Source of the DNA: Icerya purchasi
Taxonomy: Eukaryota > Arthropoda > Insecta > Hemiptera > Monophlebidae
DNA: 64,000 nt
Direction of reading: 5' to 3'
Assembly: GCA_039619475.1 (NCBI GenBank)
Contig: CM077115.1
Coordinates: 61,262,864-61,326,863, forward strand
Shown: positions 11,229 through 24,870 of the stretch, piece by piece
Layout: every line of letters starts with the position of its first letter
How positions within the stretch are numbered: the stretch's first letter is position 1
Program-made: the position numbers and the translations under genes
Notes under the pieces: generated by a model
What the model saw: only the letters and a program-made list of their open reading frames with translations
What the model was told of the DNA's origin: nothing
Database searches by the model: none

Positions 11229-14200
11229 GTTCTTTATTCCCTCGAATGGCTGCGGTCATTATTCGCCGTACCAATTACTATTTACATTATTTACATTTAA
11301 ATTTAAGGCTAACGAATTTGATTATTCCTATTGCGGTACTTCAGGTTATCATTCCATACAGCCAATTGTTACTTGGTTTTTCATCCTTTCCACTTACTAA
11401 TTCTTTCACGTGCTGCACACAGGTTAACTTGCCCATTTCTATGCCGATTCCTTTAAGGCTGGTGAATAAGTTCTCATTTTTCCATCTCATTACGCATTTT
11501 TTCTTAACGAATTTATTGAATGACACATTATTAATCTCATCATTCTTGAATATAAATTTTACTTTAGTTTCTACTTTTACCATATTGTTCTCCTCACTTC
11601 TTTTAGGTACTCTTAAAAGTTTGCTTTCATACTGTTCATATTCGTTAATTTCCTTTTTGAATACTTTAATACCTTTATTCATCCCCATAAACTCTTTCTT
11701 TCGAGTCGCACTTTCCTTCTTTCCGTCCTTTCGTTCGTTATCAACTTCCTTTATCTCTTCTATCTCAACTACTTCCGTTTCAGCCATGTGACGGATCTCC
11801 TCTTTAAATTTATCACATTTTAAATTGTGGTTATTATTAATTTCAACAGGTTTATTAACTCGGTTACTAATTTCAACGGGTTTATCTACTCGGTTATTAA
11901 CACCATCAGATTTATTATTATCGGTATTATTAACATTTTGTGTTAATTTCTCAGATTTAAATTCGAACTTAGCGTTTCTGATTATTTGTTTTAATTCGTC
12001 GAAATTTTTATGAATTTGTTCGAATTGTGCCGTTAAAAACGCCATCAACTCGGGGGTGTCTATTTTAGTTGCCATGATTATCTTTCTGAAAATAATTTAT
12101 TTACGTTAATTTAACATTTCAATGTAAATTTATTTGTGAGTTTCGTTCCCAACGGAAGAACAATTTTTCTAAGATTGTTCCCCACCAGGGATGCCAAATG
12201 AAGCGTTACAATAGATTTTAGTTATTTTTATATACCCTCAGGGATGCCACCGCGGTTTCAGATTCGCGGAATTATGATTTTTTAAATTTAAGGTTGACTT
12301 TTATTAGAACCTTTCCAATATTTGATAAAAATATTTGTTTATTTGGTTTAACTTTACAAAGAAATTTCGATACAGGTCGACCTAGAAAAACACCGGATAG
12401 ATAAAGATATAAATATACACGGATATACAATTAGAAAAATATATATTATGGTACGTATCACTCTGGCTGGGTTACTCCGGGACCGGTAGATACTCCTTTG
12501 ACGGACCGACGCACGATGGAGGCTCTTTCCGACGACGATAAGGAAACTTGTTGTTTAATTGCGAAGTCGAACAGTTTCATTAAATATTTCCCACCGATCG
12601 GGTCTCGGACCTTTCCGGATCGAAATTTCTTTCGTGCAAATTTACTTCGGACCGTTAATTTCTCGACGACACGACACGCGGTCTCGCTGACCTTTTTTTC
12701 TTTTCTTTTAACCGAAACCAACTCGCGACTTAACTTCGCTCTCGGCAAGCAAGGAACTAAAAACTGGAACTCGCTCGTCTGCCTTTCTCCTTTCTTTTCG
12801 GCATTTTTTGATCTTCATTTCTTCCGAACCGGTCTCCTCCCCGTCGCAGACCAGCCAATCATCTCTTCTTTTTTTTACTGATCATCGCGCGCATTTATTC
12901 GCTCACTTGATTTCATCAGTCCATCGCTCTCCAGCCAGCAACAGGTTCCCACACATGCGCACACTTACACTCATACCATTTGTTCTTGGTACTTTATTAA
13001 ATTTATTTATATATATATTTATTTTAATTCTCTTTAAATGTAACGGTCACATTACAATGCACAAGAGTAAGCAATCATAATCGTAAAATTAAGACATTAA
13101 TGAAATAAAATAAGTTTTAGAAAAGAATAGTTTTCAAAAATACAGAAGTAAACTATCGATGAAAAACAGTATATTTACAAACAAAAAATATTTTCAAGAA
13201 CCAACTGTTATAATAACCAAAAATGATACGAGTAAACAGCCATACATTGATCTATGTTCAATTACAGTGTAATAATTCATTACATGGAATTTTAATAATA
13301 AGTCTAATTTTTAATAAACAAATTCTATAATTTGTAAATAAATAATAATATATAAAACGGCATGAGAAATTAAAATAAATAGAAAATATGTGAAAACCAA
13401 CATACCTCGGTACCTTCACGACTACGTGTTTCGTTTTAGTAAAAATATAAACTCAAACTGTTGATCATAAACTGAATAAAATGTTTACCATAGTGTAAAC
13501 ATAAATAAAGGTAACACTTTTGCGTTACATACGAATTTTGTGGAACTACCCTCAGCCTTAAGACACATCATGTCAATAGTAAAAAGTATATAAAGTATAT
13601 AAAGCTCAAAAGTTTAAAAGTACTGAAGAAGAAAACTATATAAAAAAATACATATAATTTCTAAATTTCGCTTTTGTAAACAAAAAATGGTTGCAATATA
13701 AAATCGAAAATAAATAAATAAATAATCAAAGACGTTTTACACCCCGATTAAATACCGAGAAAATCAATTTACTTCAGCTTTATATTAACAAATAACGTTT
13801 CGTCTAATATAAAATAACACAACGTTATATTCATTAGAACATTTAATTTTAATACTAAGTTACACGTATAAACTAGTTTCATAATTTTTTGAATAAATTT
13901 CCATAAAAATTTTGTAGCAATATTTGTTTAACGTACTAGCAAAAATTTTATTTTCTATTTCTCATGTTACGAAACGTAACGATTAGATGGATGTTTTTCT
14001 TCAATTCTACAGAGAAGCAACAGATGCTCTTTATTTTAGGAAAAAAAGCAGCTTTGAACAGAATTATTAAAAACTGATTTATTTATTAGGAATTATTTTA
14101 ATTCTATTTACAAAACAATTAATAGTAATAATTTAATTGTAATTATCTGACTAGTTAAAGGCATTTTAAGTCATATTCCGTTTCAAATTATCCTTTAAGT

Positions 14201-17200
14201 AAAACAATCAATGTTACATTATAATTGCGAGTTTGTAATTTAGAATTAACAGATGAATTATTTCCTTTGATTTTATTAGATATCAAATGATTCAATATTT
14301 ATTTTAAAAAGTTAATTTTATTTTAATCAAATTATATATTTAAGTATGTGCGCACACGCACACACACACACTCACAATTGAGACGGTTATAACGTCTTTG
14401 AAGGGGACGAATAATTTGGTCGTTATAACGGATTTGTCGTTACATCTGATTATCAAATAAAGTACTTTAATTTTTTAATGCCTAAGGTTTACTGTTATAG
14501 AAAGGTTTTGATAAATTCTAAACCACAAACACCAAACTATGAGTATTTTTTATACGTTAAAGTACAATCATGAAAAAATAAAGCCTAAATTAATATCCAA
14601 CAAGTACAAAAAAGTGAAAAAAATCATTCATTATTTATGGGTAGTTCAATTTTTTCTCATTTTTAAAGAAATTTGTAATTTTCTATTTCTTATTATAACG
14701 AGATGAGTTGCACAGCCTTTTCTTAATATTTTTTGTAATGACGTTAGAGTTTTCATTAGTTCGTTAGTTAATTAGCAATATAAATAGAACAAAGGATTTT
14801 GTACATTTGTTCCCTTTTGTAAAACATTTTTTTTCATGTTTTTTTTTTGTTAAATTTTTTTTGCAAAAACCTTTTTAAGTTAAATTTTGTGCCATCAAAT
14901 CAATATCATGCAAAACTGATACAGATATAACATTCGTGTGTGTAAAAAATATGTATATAAAATTTTGTTGACAAAAATATTTTGGAGGAATTATAGCTAC
15001 CTTGCCAGTTTTTTGAACAAAAACTTCCGATACATTCTGCAAAAAACAATGAAAACAAAAAATTAATTTAAATTCACTTTATATATCATCAAAAACTCAA
15101 AAAAAAAAGAATTTAACATAGATTATAAATAAATACGATTAACACCATTATCAAATAATAAAACTGATGGTCTCCTTTTTTTTTTTTTGATTTTTTTTAA
15201 AATAAAACTAGGCTCCACTTTTTTTGTATTAACTTACCTAATAAGTTCACTTTAAAAACAATTGTTCCGTTTTTCATAATCAACAAGAAAATTAAAAAAA
15301 AAAAAATCATTTCTTTAAAGAGAAATATAAAACTGTGAATATGATTTATAGTTTTACATTATTAGTCATTAATTGCTCTGTAGGCACAGACCGTTGAAAC
15401 TAGAGCCACCTTCTCTAGTAAGTAGTCACTCGACTGCCTTATGGTGCTAGTCCCACTGGCAGGAAATAACGACCAAGTGAGTTTTGTACGTCCACGTTGT
15501 GCGAGGTGGTAATTTCCCTTTCGGCAGGCTTAGTGCTAATAAGGAAGACTAAAGTAGAATTCACATAATACACTGCTAACGGTAAAACGGGAGAAGTTCA
15601 TTTGCCGAAGGTGTTGTTCCTATCATTAAATACCGTTAAGCTTTAACTGCATTTACTATTAGCAGACTGTCAGCAACTTGTTCACGTCATCTTATCTCAG
15701 TCCGATTGATAATTTCAATCTAGAGTGAGTAGGGGCTCCTTGAATCCGGATTTTTCAGCTAGGGAAGTAAACCTTAACAGAAAATCCGGTGGTTTGGCAA
15801 GAGGGAAATAATCCCCACATAATCATATGACAGAAAACTTTAAACGAAAGGCCCTGAGTACAGTGCAGGCCTAGTGTGGGCACAGAGTGCGAGGAATAAC
15901 ACATTCTCCGCAGATTACCAAAACAATTTTGATTGGAACTTGGAATGTCAGAAGTCTATTCCAACCTGGAAAAATAGATAACTTATGTCAAGAAATGAAA
16001 AAAATGAAAATCAACATTTTCGGTATATAGTTGGCCCACTAACGGCCTATTAAAACATAATAATAGTACCTTTTATTATTCCGGCAATTCAGATACAAGC
16101 CATAGAAATGGAGTTGGCTTGCTCGTTAACAACAGAATAAACGAACTTGCTGCGAGATTTATACCAGTTTCGGATAGAACAGCCACGATAAAGTTGAAAC
16201 AAAAACGTTACATTAAATACAATATAAGTGTATGCAGCACCAACTTCAGGCTCAAAATACGATGACAATATCGAACAATTTTATGATAAAATTCAAGAAC
16301 TTATAAATAACTTAAATCGGAAGTAACAGTAATCATGGATAATCTGAATGCAAAAATGGGCCGTGGAAGAAGAAAAACTTAGATGACTCTTCTTTTGAGC
16401 TTAGTAATGCAAATGAGAGAGAGAGAGAGAGGAAAGACTATTCCAGTTTTGTCAACAAAATAATTATGAGGTGATGAATACATGGTTCCAGATCCAAAAA
16501 GAAGGTTATGTACTTGGACAGCACCTAATAACAATGATGAAAGAATTGTCAAGAATCAAATATACTACATCATGATAACTAAAAGACAATAATAAAGATA
16601 AATATAAAAGATCGAACAAATTAATCAGACAAGAAATAAGAAACGCAGAAGATGTGAATGGATAAAACAGAAATGTGAAGTATCGGGAGAACTTCCAAAA
16701 AAGCACGTCCCCTATAATTTATACAAAGAAATGAGATATATAGCAGGAGCCTTCGGAAGAAAAATACCTGGGGCTTTGATAACAGAAAATGGGAAGTTTG
16801 CAATTAATGTAAGAGAAAAGATCGAGACATGGTCGAAATATATCTGAGAAATATTTAATGATATCAGAGTTCGTAATATTTCAGATAAGCTCGCACAGGA
16901 AGACTACTTTGCAGTACTTAGAAGTGAGGTGAAACAAGCGATTAAAGTTGGGAAGCCGAAAAAAGCAACTGGTCCCGACGGAATCCCTATCGAGATTATA
17001 CATAGCTACTCGATGAAGATAACATGGACAGAATAAATAACCTCTTCAATAAAATATATTGCTCCGGGGTATCCCTCTCTCCATGTGGCTTATACATCGG
17101 CCTTCGTAATATTACCGAGAAAATCATTCATAAATAAATGTAACGATTATAGACGGATTAGTCACATGAGACATCTTCTAAAAATTTTCCTAAAAATTAT

Positions 17201-20200
17201 CCATAGAAGAATATACGAAGTAAGATTGAAAGAAACTGAGACAAATGACAGTTTTGGCTTCAACCCCGGTCTTAGTACCAGAGAAGCACTTCTGGCAGTA
17301 AATTTATTGATGCAAAAGAGCTTAGATTAACAGAAAGATATTTACTTACGTTTTTTTGACTATCGGAAAATGTTTGATAAGGTTCGTCACGATGAACTGA
17401 TGCAAAAACTTGAAAATGCACAAGTCAATAGCTACAATTTCAGAATAATGAAAAACTTATATTGGCAACAAACATCAGTCACTGTAGAGGATTCAAATTA
17501 TCTGGAGATATATAAATTAAAAGAGGAGTCCCCGGTAGGGGGTATATTTATTATCCCTATTATTGTCCAATATTTACTCTGACGGAACATTTAATGAAGT
17601 GTTAAGTAATACACGTCTCTTGATGTATAATGGACCGTACATCAACAACATTCGCTATTACACTGATGATACAGTATAGATTGGAAACTCAGCTAATGGC
17701 ATGCAAAATATTCTCGATCGAATAATTAACAGCAGCCAAAAATACGGTCTTCAACTAAACATCTTTAAAATGAAATGTATGGTAGCGAGCAAAAATCATA
17801 ATATTAAATTGCATGTAAATGTGAACAACCAACAGAATTTAAATATCTCGATTACTACATTTTACAGAAAATTAAAAAAATTCTGGAATACACGAAGATG
17901 CGAATATGCACGTACCGCTCTTCGGAGACTGAAGAAGCTTTTAACAGATAAATTATTAAATCTAGAGATTCGAAAAAGAATGCTGAAATGCTGTATTTGT
18001 GGCCTATTATGCTATACAGTGTCGAGGCCACAACATATTCTGCCAAAGCATTCAATTATATTAAGTAATGCGAAATATGGTTTCATCGCCTTGTGCTCAA
18101 GATTCCTTGGACAGCGCGCATGAGAAACTAGATCGTACTAAGAATTATTAAAGAAAAAAGGAACGATCCGCCGAATGATAATTAAGGACACAGAAATATC
18201 AGATACTTCAGACGCATCATCAACGGAGAAAGATACGAGAAGATACGGCTTCTTCTTCAAGGGAAAACTGAAGGAGGAAGAGGGGTTGGTCGGAGAAGAC
18301 TCTCGTGGACGCAGAACAGCCCAGAATGGACTCGAATAACTTCTGTACTTAGACTAATTCGTGCTGCTAAAAATCGGGACATTTAAACTATGGTCATGTT
18401 ATCGCTAAGCGCGAAAATCGTGCACTGCATTTAGAAGGAGAAGAAGTGGATAATTATTGTTCAAATATAAACGAAAATCAGTAATACGTTGAGGGGATTT
18501 ATTTTATTCCCGAATTAAACTTTTATTTAAGAAATAAAACATAAAACTTACGTGAAATAAGTCAGTTTTTATTAAAGAATGCAATTATTTTTCACGATAA
18601 GGATTGAGACTGCGCATTTGTAATGATTAGTAAAGGTTTTACGATAACTAAAATATGAAATACAATTTTGTGTTTGCAAACGTTTTCAATATAACTTACG
18701 AACACTGCATCAACAAAAGCACTATTACGGGTGGTAGAAATGGAAGAGTTATTATTCAAATCTAAACTGAACATCTCGCGTATAAATTCAGTAAACTCCC
18801 GACCACGAGGTGTTTTTAGATGAACGTTTACAACACTTGCGAAAATGACTGGAACCAGTTGATATTCATTTTCATGACTTTTAAAATGACAGCTTTTGAA
18901 CTATAGATGATGAAATTTAATTCCAAAAAGATTCCTCTATCCTACCAGGCAAACAAGTGTAATATAAATGGAAATTAGAAGTACTTGCTTGTTTTCAGTA
19001 AACGTTTCTATCGCGCAAATACCACTGACATCATCGTAAGCGGTAGCGATACGTTTTATTTGAATATTTTTTTTTTATTGATAGGAACCTAAGGTATAAT
19101 TCGGTTAAACGCAGTCACATAATTTTACTAGACGTCAGCTTGTCTACGAATTTCACTTGTGGCCATAATGAAAGAAATAACCTTATCAACGATGAACACG
19201 TAAGGCTAGCCTCAGTAGATGCTTCGAAACAATAACGGTTCCCCGTATATACTGTTTGTTATTTATATTCGACGGATTTTTATTAATTTTAAGCGCGAAT
19301 AAGCCAGAAGAAATATCTCCTATGCATTTTCATAGAGCGGAGTAATCATATCAAACTACTGACTTCAAAAAATAATTACCACGGTAAACACCATTTGTTT
19401 CTCTTACGTTTAAAAAAAAACTATATCTTTTCATCTTCTTTCATAGTCCTCTTTAAATGGAATAATTATTCATGCTTTTGATTACCAGTAGAGTGATCAA
19501 TGCAAATGGAGTGTTCAATAGAAAAATCTCAAAATACCGTCGCTTTTGTTGAAAATGTTTAACTTCTATATATTCTTGTCTCGTTCGAGTTGTGAATCTA
19601 ATGTTTATGCACTCGAACCTTATTTACAATCTGCAAAATTTTTATAACGAAATAACTGTGAATTTTATGAAAAATGAATAAAAGTTTTATAGATGTTAGT
19701 TTCGGAAAGCAATTACTGTAAAGTTTTAAAATTAAAGTTTGTAGAATATTTCGTTACGATGTAAAGCGTTGCTTATCAAAAAAAAAAAATATTCAGAAAC
19801 ATCCTATATTATAAGAAAAACACTTTCTCAGTTATTAATCTCTTTGTTTATCAATATCGCGTACCGCCTTTTTAGTTATTAAAACATGTTTAATCTTTTT
19901 TTTTGCCTAAAAGAACTTGCAAAATTTTTTGGGCTGAAAAATTTTGCAATATTTCGCCAGTTATAAAATATATTTATGTTAAAAGAAATACAATTTTTTT
20001 TTTATTTTATTTTTTTCTTGTAATTTATAGATTACTTTTGTGCAGATAAGACATTCGGCGTTTATTTCCCATTTTATTTTGTATGTAGTTTCTTCAAATT
20101 TAGATTAAAACAAAAGTATCAGTAACAATAGGAAACAAAAAAGGATAACACTATAAACCAGATAAATTAACTATTTTTGTATAAGAATGAACCAAAAAAA

Positions 20201-23200
20201 GAAAAACAGACATACATAACTTTATCATTTTATCCAACATAATTCGTAACGATTATTAGTAATGAACAATGAAGTGTGTACTTCTGATATCGTTTGTTGG
20301 ATAAAATGATAAAGTTATGTATGTCTGTGTTATCGATTTAAACTAGATTACAATTAGGTGATTTTCCAGCTATTTATCAACGAGTAATCGAATGATTGAT
20401 TTATACATATGTTCATCATAATGACATTTACCGTTTATTAATGAAAAATTTTTGGTTAATTCTTTTACATTATAGAAAACGGCGAAATATTAAAAACAAT
20501 GATAATTCGAAGAATCTCAAAAAAAATTGTCGTAAGGAAATGTATAATTCAAATGTAGATTACGTTAAACAGATTACTTATTCATCATCCCTATTTACTC
20601 TTATAGAATATAAGTCCGAAAAATGATCATTAATCTTACTTTCCATTGATCTCGCGGTAATATTTCTACAATTACTTTATCGCCTTCTAAAGCTCTGTTT
20701 CTGTGCTTAAATCCTTGAATTAAAACATCAGGTTCTGAATGCTGAATTGGAAAATAAAGAATTAGGTGATTAACTGTAAACGAAATAAATGAACAAAAAA
20801 AAAAAAAAAAAAAAAAAGCTGCAAAGTTTAATATGTTTAATAAAATAATGTTAACATCTATAAAATAACTATGAATAAAAAATATGGTCTTTTAAACGTA
20901 ATATATTAATATTATATAACACAGCAATATAATTTATGTAAACATAATACTAATAAACAACTTCCGATTTTCTAATAAAAACGAAAAAAACAACAAAAAA
21001 ATCTGTAAACTTTGTATTTTACATTTAAAATTTTTATTGACAGCGAAATTTTCATTGTTCATATTATCCAATGTAATATTCTATCTACGTTCGTTGCGCA
21101 TAATGATGTGTTTTGTAGTAATTCAGGGACTCGCTAGATATTTTATTTTACAACTTTAGCAAATTTTTAAGCAATTTAGTATTCGTACAAATTATCCAAT
21201 TAGGTAGATATTCAGTTTTAAGCTACTTCTTTAATTATAACCGATTGCTTTTATCATTTATTTCTCTCGATAAATTATTCATAAATTATGATACTACTTA
21301 CCACACTGACGTATGCTTCTGAATGTGACTTTTTGTTAATTCGCAGTATTCCCTGAAATATTAAAAGTACATTTTACTGCGCTCTAATACGGTACAACAA
21401 TATAAATAAAAATAATTCAAATTATCGAAATAATGATTCGTACTGATGCATACCTTAACAAATTTGCAATATTATGTAAATATATTTCTTTAGTATTAAC
21501 GTAAATCGCCAAAAAAAAAAGATAAATTTAAGTTATTTGTAATGTACATTTATTAAATACAAAATCCTCTGACAAATATTATTCTTTTCAAAAATATAAT
21601 AGTAATAATAATATCTGATATTCGTGAATTTGTCAAGCGCACATTATAATACATCTTCGCAATGTACAATTGTGTAATATAAAATATTACTCCCTTTATC
21701 AATTTGACTTATACATTTTTTATCCTTCTTTCCATTTCGACAAAACGTGTTCTTTACTTGTCTCAGTTTGAAATCCAACATTACTTCCCCACCTTTTTTC
21801 TTCTATTTAACTTTTAGATTTCACACCAAAACGTTAGCAGATATAATTAAAATCTATCTCTAACTAGCTAGCATAAAACTGTGTTCACCAGTGTCGTAAC
21901 AGCCTTACTAACTATAAGAATAACTGAAGACATTTAGAATCAGAATATAACATAGTTTTTCCCATAAACGTACTTTTATTTTAGTTCAATAAAAGCAGTG
22001 TCACAGAAAAATGCTAGGTTGCTACCGCGCTCCAGTAAGAATAATAAATGATAGGTTAATTTATTTCCTCTAAATCAACTCAATTTTTTAGGTATAAAAT
22101 TAAAAACCAATTAAAACGCAAAGATACTATTTTATAAAGATTTCAATACTTATAATACACGGATGGAAATTCTAAAAATATTATCGATTTAGTCCAATCA
22201 TCGTTATAGGAGGGTATAATAATGTAATTATACGTACCTCTAACATTGTTCCCATTTTCAGTCCATTTTTTACAGATGACGCGCTGATGTAAAGTTCGAA
22301 ATTACTGGTAAGACTAGTAGGAGTTTTTTCTTTTTTTTCATCAACATTCCTAGGATAAAAAAATAAGAACTTTTATATGACTTTTTTTAAAAGATAAAAC
22401 GGGAAATAATTTATCAAGTCAAAAAAGTTATTAAAGGGAAAATAAATTTTACGGGGATGTGTTAAAAAATTATTTAAAAATTCGACAGATTAAAAATTAA
22501 CCATACGTAACGAGTATAATTTTATGCTACTGCGTCTTGGAAATAATCTTTTGCGAAAGCAGAACCATATAGAATGAAATCAGAATTGTATTTTTCGAAT
22601 TTTTCGAGATCTAAATACAACCAATTAATTCATCTCTGCTTTATCTGGATAGAAACAACACATTTTCAATTTTTTTTTTTTTTTAATTCATTTTCTCGCT
22701 AATGGTTACTAAACTTTCAATATGATCAATTTTTTATTAGACTTTTTAGTATCAATTTCTTTTGCCTGCAATTATTTGTTCAAAATTTGACTGTTCTTAA
22801 ATACCATAATTAATTTAGACGTGTAAATGTGAGATGATTCCATATTTATTTATAAAACTAGATGATATTATTGTTGTTATTAAAGCATCAACACAAGTCT
22901 CGACCGATCATGTCGAAGAATTCAAGTGCAATTTTACCGTTAAACTTTATATATAAACACTATCTTGTGTGAAGACATTTTTTGAAATTACTACTAGACA
23001 ATTTTATCTTTAATGCTTTAAATTCCTTTAAATCCATATGAATTTTGCTACGTACAAGAGTAATTAACTTTTTAATAAAATTTCCAACATCTTCGTGGAT
23101 TTTTTTTTCAAAATATTCTATATAAATAGATTCGAACGATATACGATGCAGTTCATCTTACCAATTAAAAACTTATGCGAATATAACGATAACATCATTC

Positions 23201-24836
23201 GAACAAATCAAGAAATACAATCCATTGAATAATTTTTAGACAAGAGGGAAGCAGGTATGCATATTGTCGTTGATTCTGTTCAATCTTTACGAAGAACATA
23301 TTATGAAAATGATCTATCCTTCGATGGATGAAAAATCTCAAATTTATGGCATGCCGCCGGTATAGCACTAATCTGAAATAAATGAAACTGCTATTAGAAA
23401 GATTCTAAAGGTCAATCAAAAATCTTGAAATAAGGAAAAAACTAAAATAAAGGTTCGTAGACAGAGAAAAACTATTAGAATTTAATATTTTCGCTTGATA
23501 CGAAACAATAAAGCATTTAATATATTCTGGATTGAATTTGCATCAACGAATCTAACAGCAAATGTTAACTCACATAAATTAAATTCGCCGTTCAAACTAC
23601 CGCTTGGTGTCTAAATGTTCGTTTTTTTCTTGCAATAATTCTTCTACAATCTTTCTATTTGATTTTCTATTACTCATTTAAATATTTCTCATGTTCCACT
23701 TTTATTCATACCAATGTACTTATTTCAATATTTCTTTACTCTAACCGTCTTCTTATAACTAATTCTAATGATTATTTTCATATCACTTTCCATTGTTGAC
23801 ATATTAGTCTTTTATGTAAATCTCATTTTATCACAATTAGTTTACTACTATATACCAATTTCGTTGAGTATTAATAAGACCAAAGAATATTTATAGGTGA
23901 CGTAATCAAGTAAACTATTTACTTTTCTTTATTTGTTTTTCGAAATCTTCTTTTCTTCGCCGGATGAGATGAATTCTTATTAGAACCGTCCAACGAATCG
24001 GTATCTTTGATGGATGCAATTACTGTTGCATTATTTCCATCGTTTATACGAACAGTAGATGTTTTATTAGAACCGTCCAACGAATCGGTATCTTTGATGG
24101 ATGCAATTACTGTTGCATTATTTCCATCGCTTATACGAACAATAGATGTTTTATTAGAACCGTCCAACGAATCGGTATCTTTGGCAGATGCAATTGCTAT
24201 TGAATTATTTCCATCGTTTATACGAACAATAGATGCTTTATTAGAACCGTCCAACGAATCGGTATCTTTGGCGAATGCAATTACTGTAGCATTATTTTCA
24301 TCGTTTGTAGGAACAGTAGATGTTTTATCATTTTTTTCTGAAGATTTCTTCAGCGTTAAATTATTTAAATCATTGAGTGCTGCATCCAGTGATGTGGAAT
24401 TATTTGATTTTTTAGATATATCGTCCACCGTTGTATAATTACTCCCAGATGTCAAGGATTTCGAACAACGCGAACTAGAAAACACTAATGTTTCCTTCAG
24501 GAAGCTGTAACATACATTATATTTCTAACTTATTTAATCATCCGAAAATATTCACGCTTTTTTATATATAATATTATATATACGCGCGCGTGCACACATA
24601 CACACTCACACACGCTCCCCCGTATGTACATTATATATAAACTTGGCCACTTTGGAATTGCAAGGGGGTCTGCCCCTTGGCTCCTCTTACTTATCTTTCT
24701 CTTCTATACTTTGTATAAAATGATCAAAATTTACAACGTCACTCTTACCGACATTGACACAAAAATAAATAACATTCGTTACATAAAATTAGGACATTTT
24801 TTCTAATGGGAGCCGCCCTAAGAATTACGTTATAAT

Positions 24837-24870
<34 letters not shown>

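Larger units (their letters stand above)
9289..13056 (-). mobile_element. Young non-autonomous LTR retrotransposon (gag-like ORF only)
   Basis: Two 858-bp direct repeats (9289-10146 and 12199-13056) differ at only about six positions, so insertion is recent. Ends are TG...CA and the element is flanked by the 4-bp duplication ATGC (9285-9288, 13057-13060), as in Ty3/Gypsy or BEL elements. A primer-binding-site-like TGGCATCCCTGGTGGGG follows the right LTR on the minus strand and a purine tract TGGGCGGGGATA abuts the left one, so transcription is on the minus strand. The 2-kb interior encodes one 244-residue ORF but no protease, reverse transcriptase or integrase. It must be mobilised by another element. 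It lies in a DIS3L2 intron in the same orientation as the gene. Confidence 0.9.
20329..23922. other. DIS3L2 introns between exons 9, 8, 7 and 6
   Basis: Apart from the three short exons listed separately, this is AT-rich intron with a poly(A) run at 20792-20817. The small plus ORF at 20396-20626 overlaps the exon 9 boundary region and shows no family. Confidence 0.5.

Noticed and set aside
10639..11791. Plus-strand ORFs opposite the gag-like gene
   Set aside because: They are shadows of the minus-strand ORF or lie in unannotated LTR-element interior; composition is Leu/Ser-rich from antisense AT-rich coding DNA.
13401..13450. Possible minus exon reading [12 protein letters not shown] before a GTATGT
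   Set aside because: No acceptor gives a usable phase, and DIS3L2 is already continuous without it.
24007..24438. 143-codon plus ORF opposite DIS3L2 exon 6
   Set aside because: Antisense reading of the 87-bp repeat; the minus frame has splice sites and phase agreement, this one has none.
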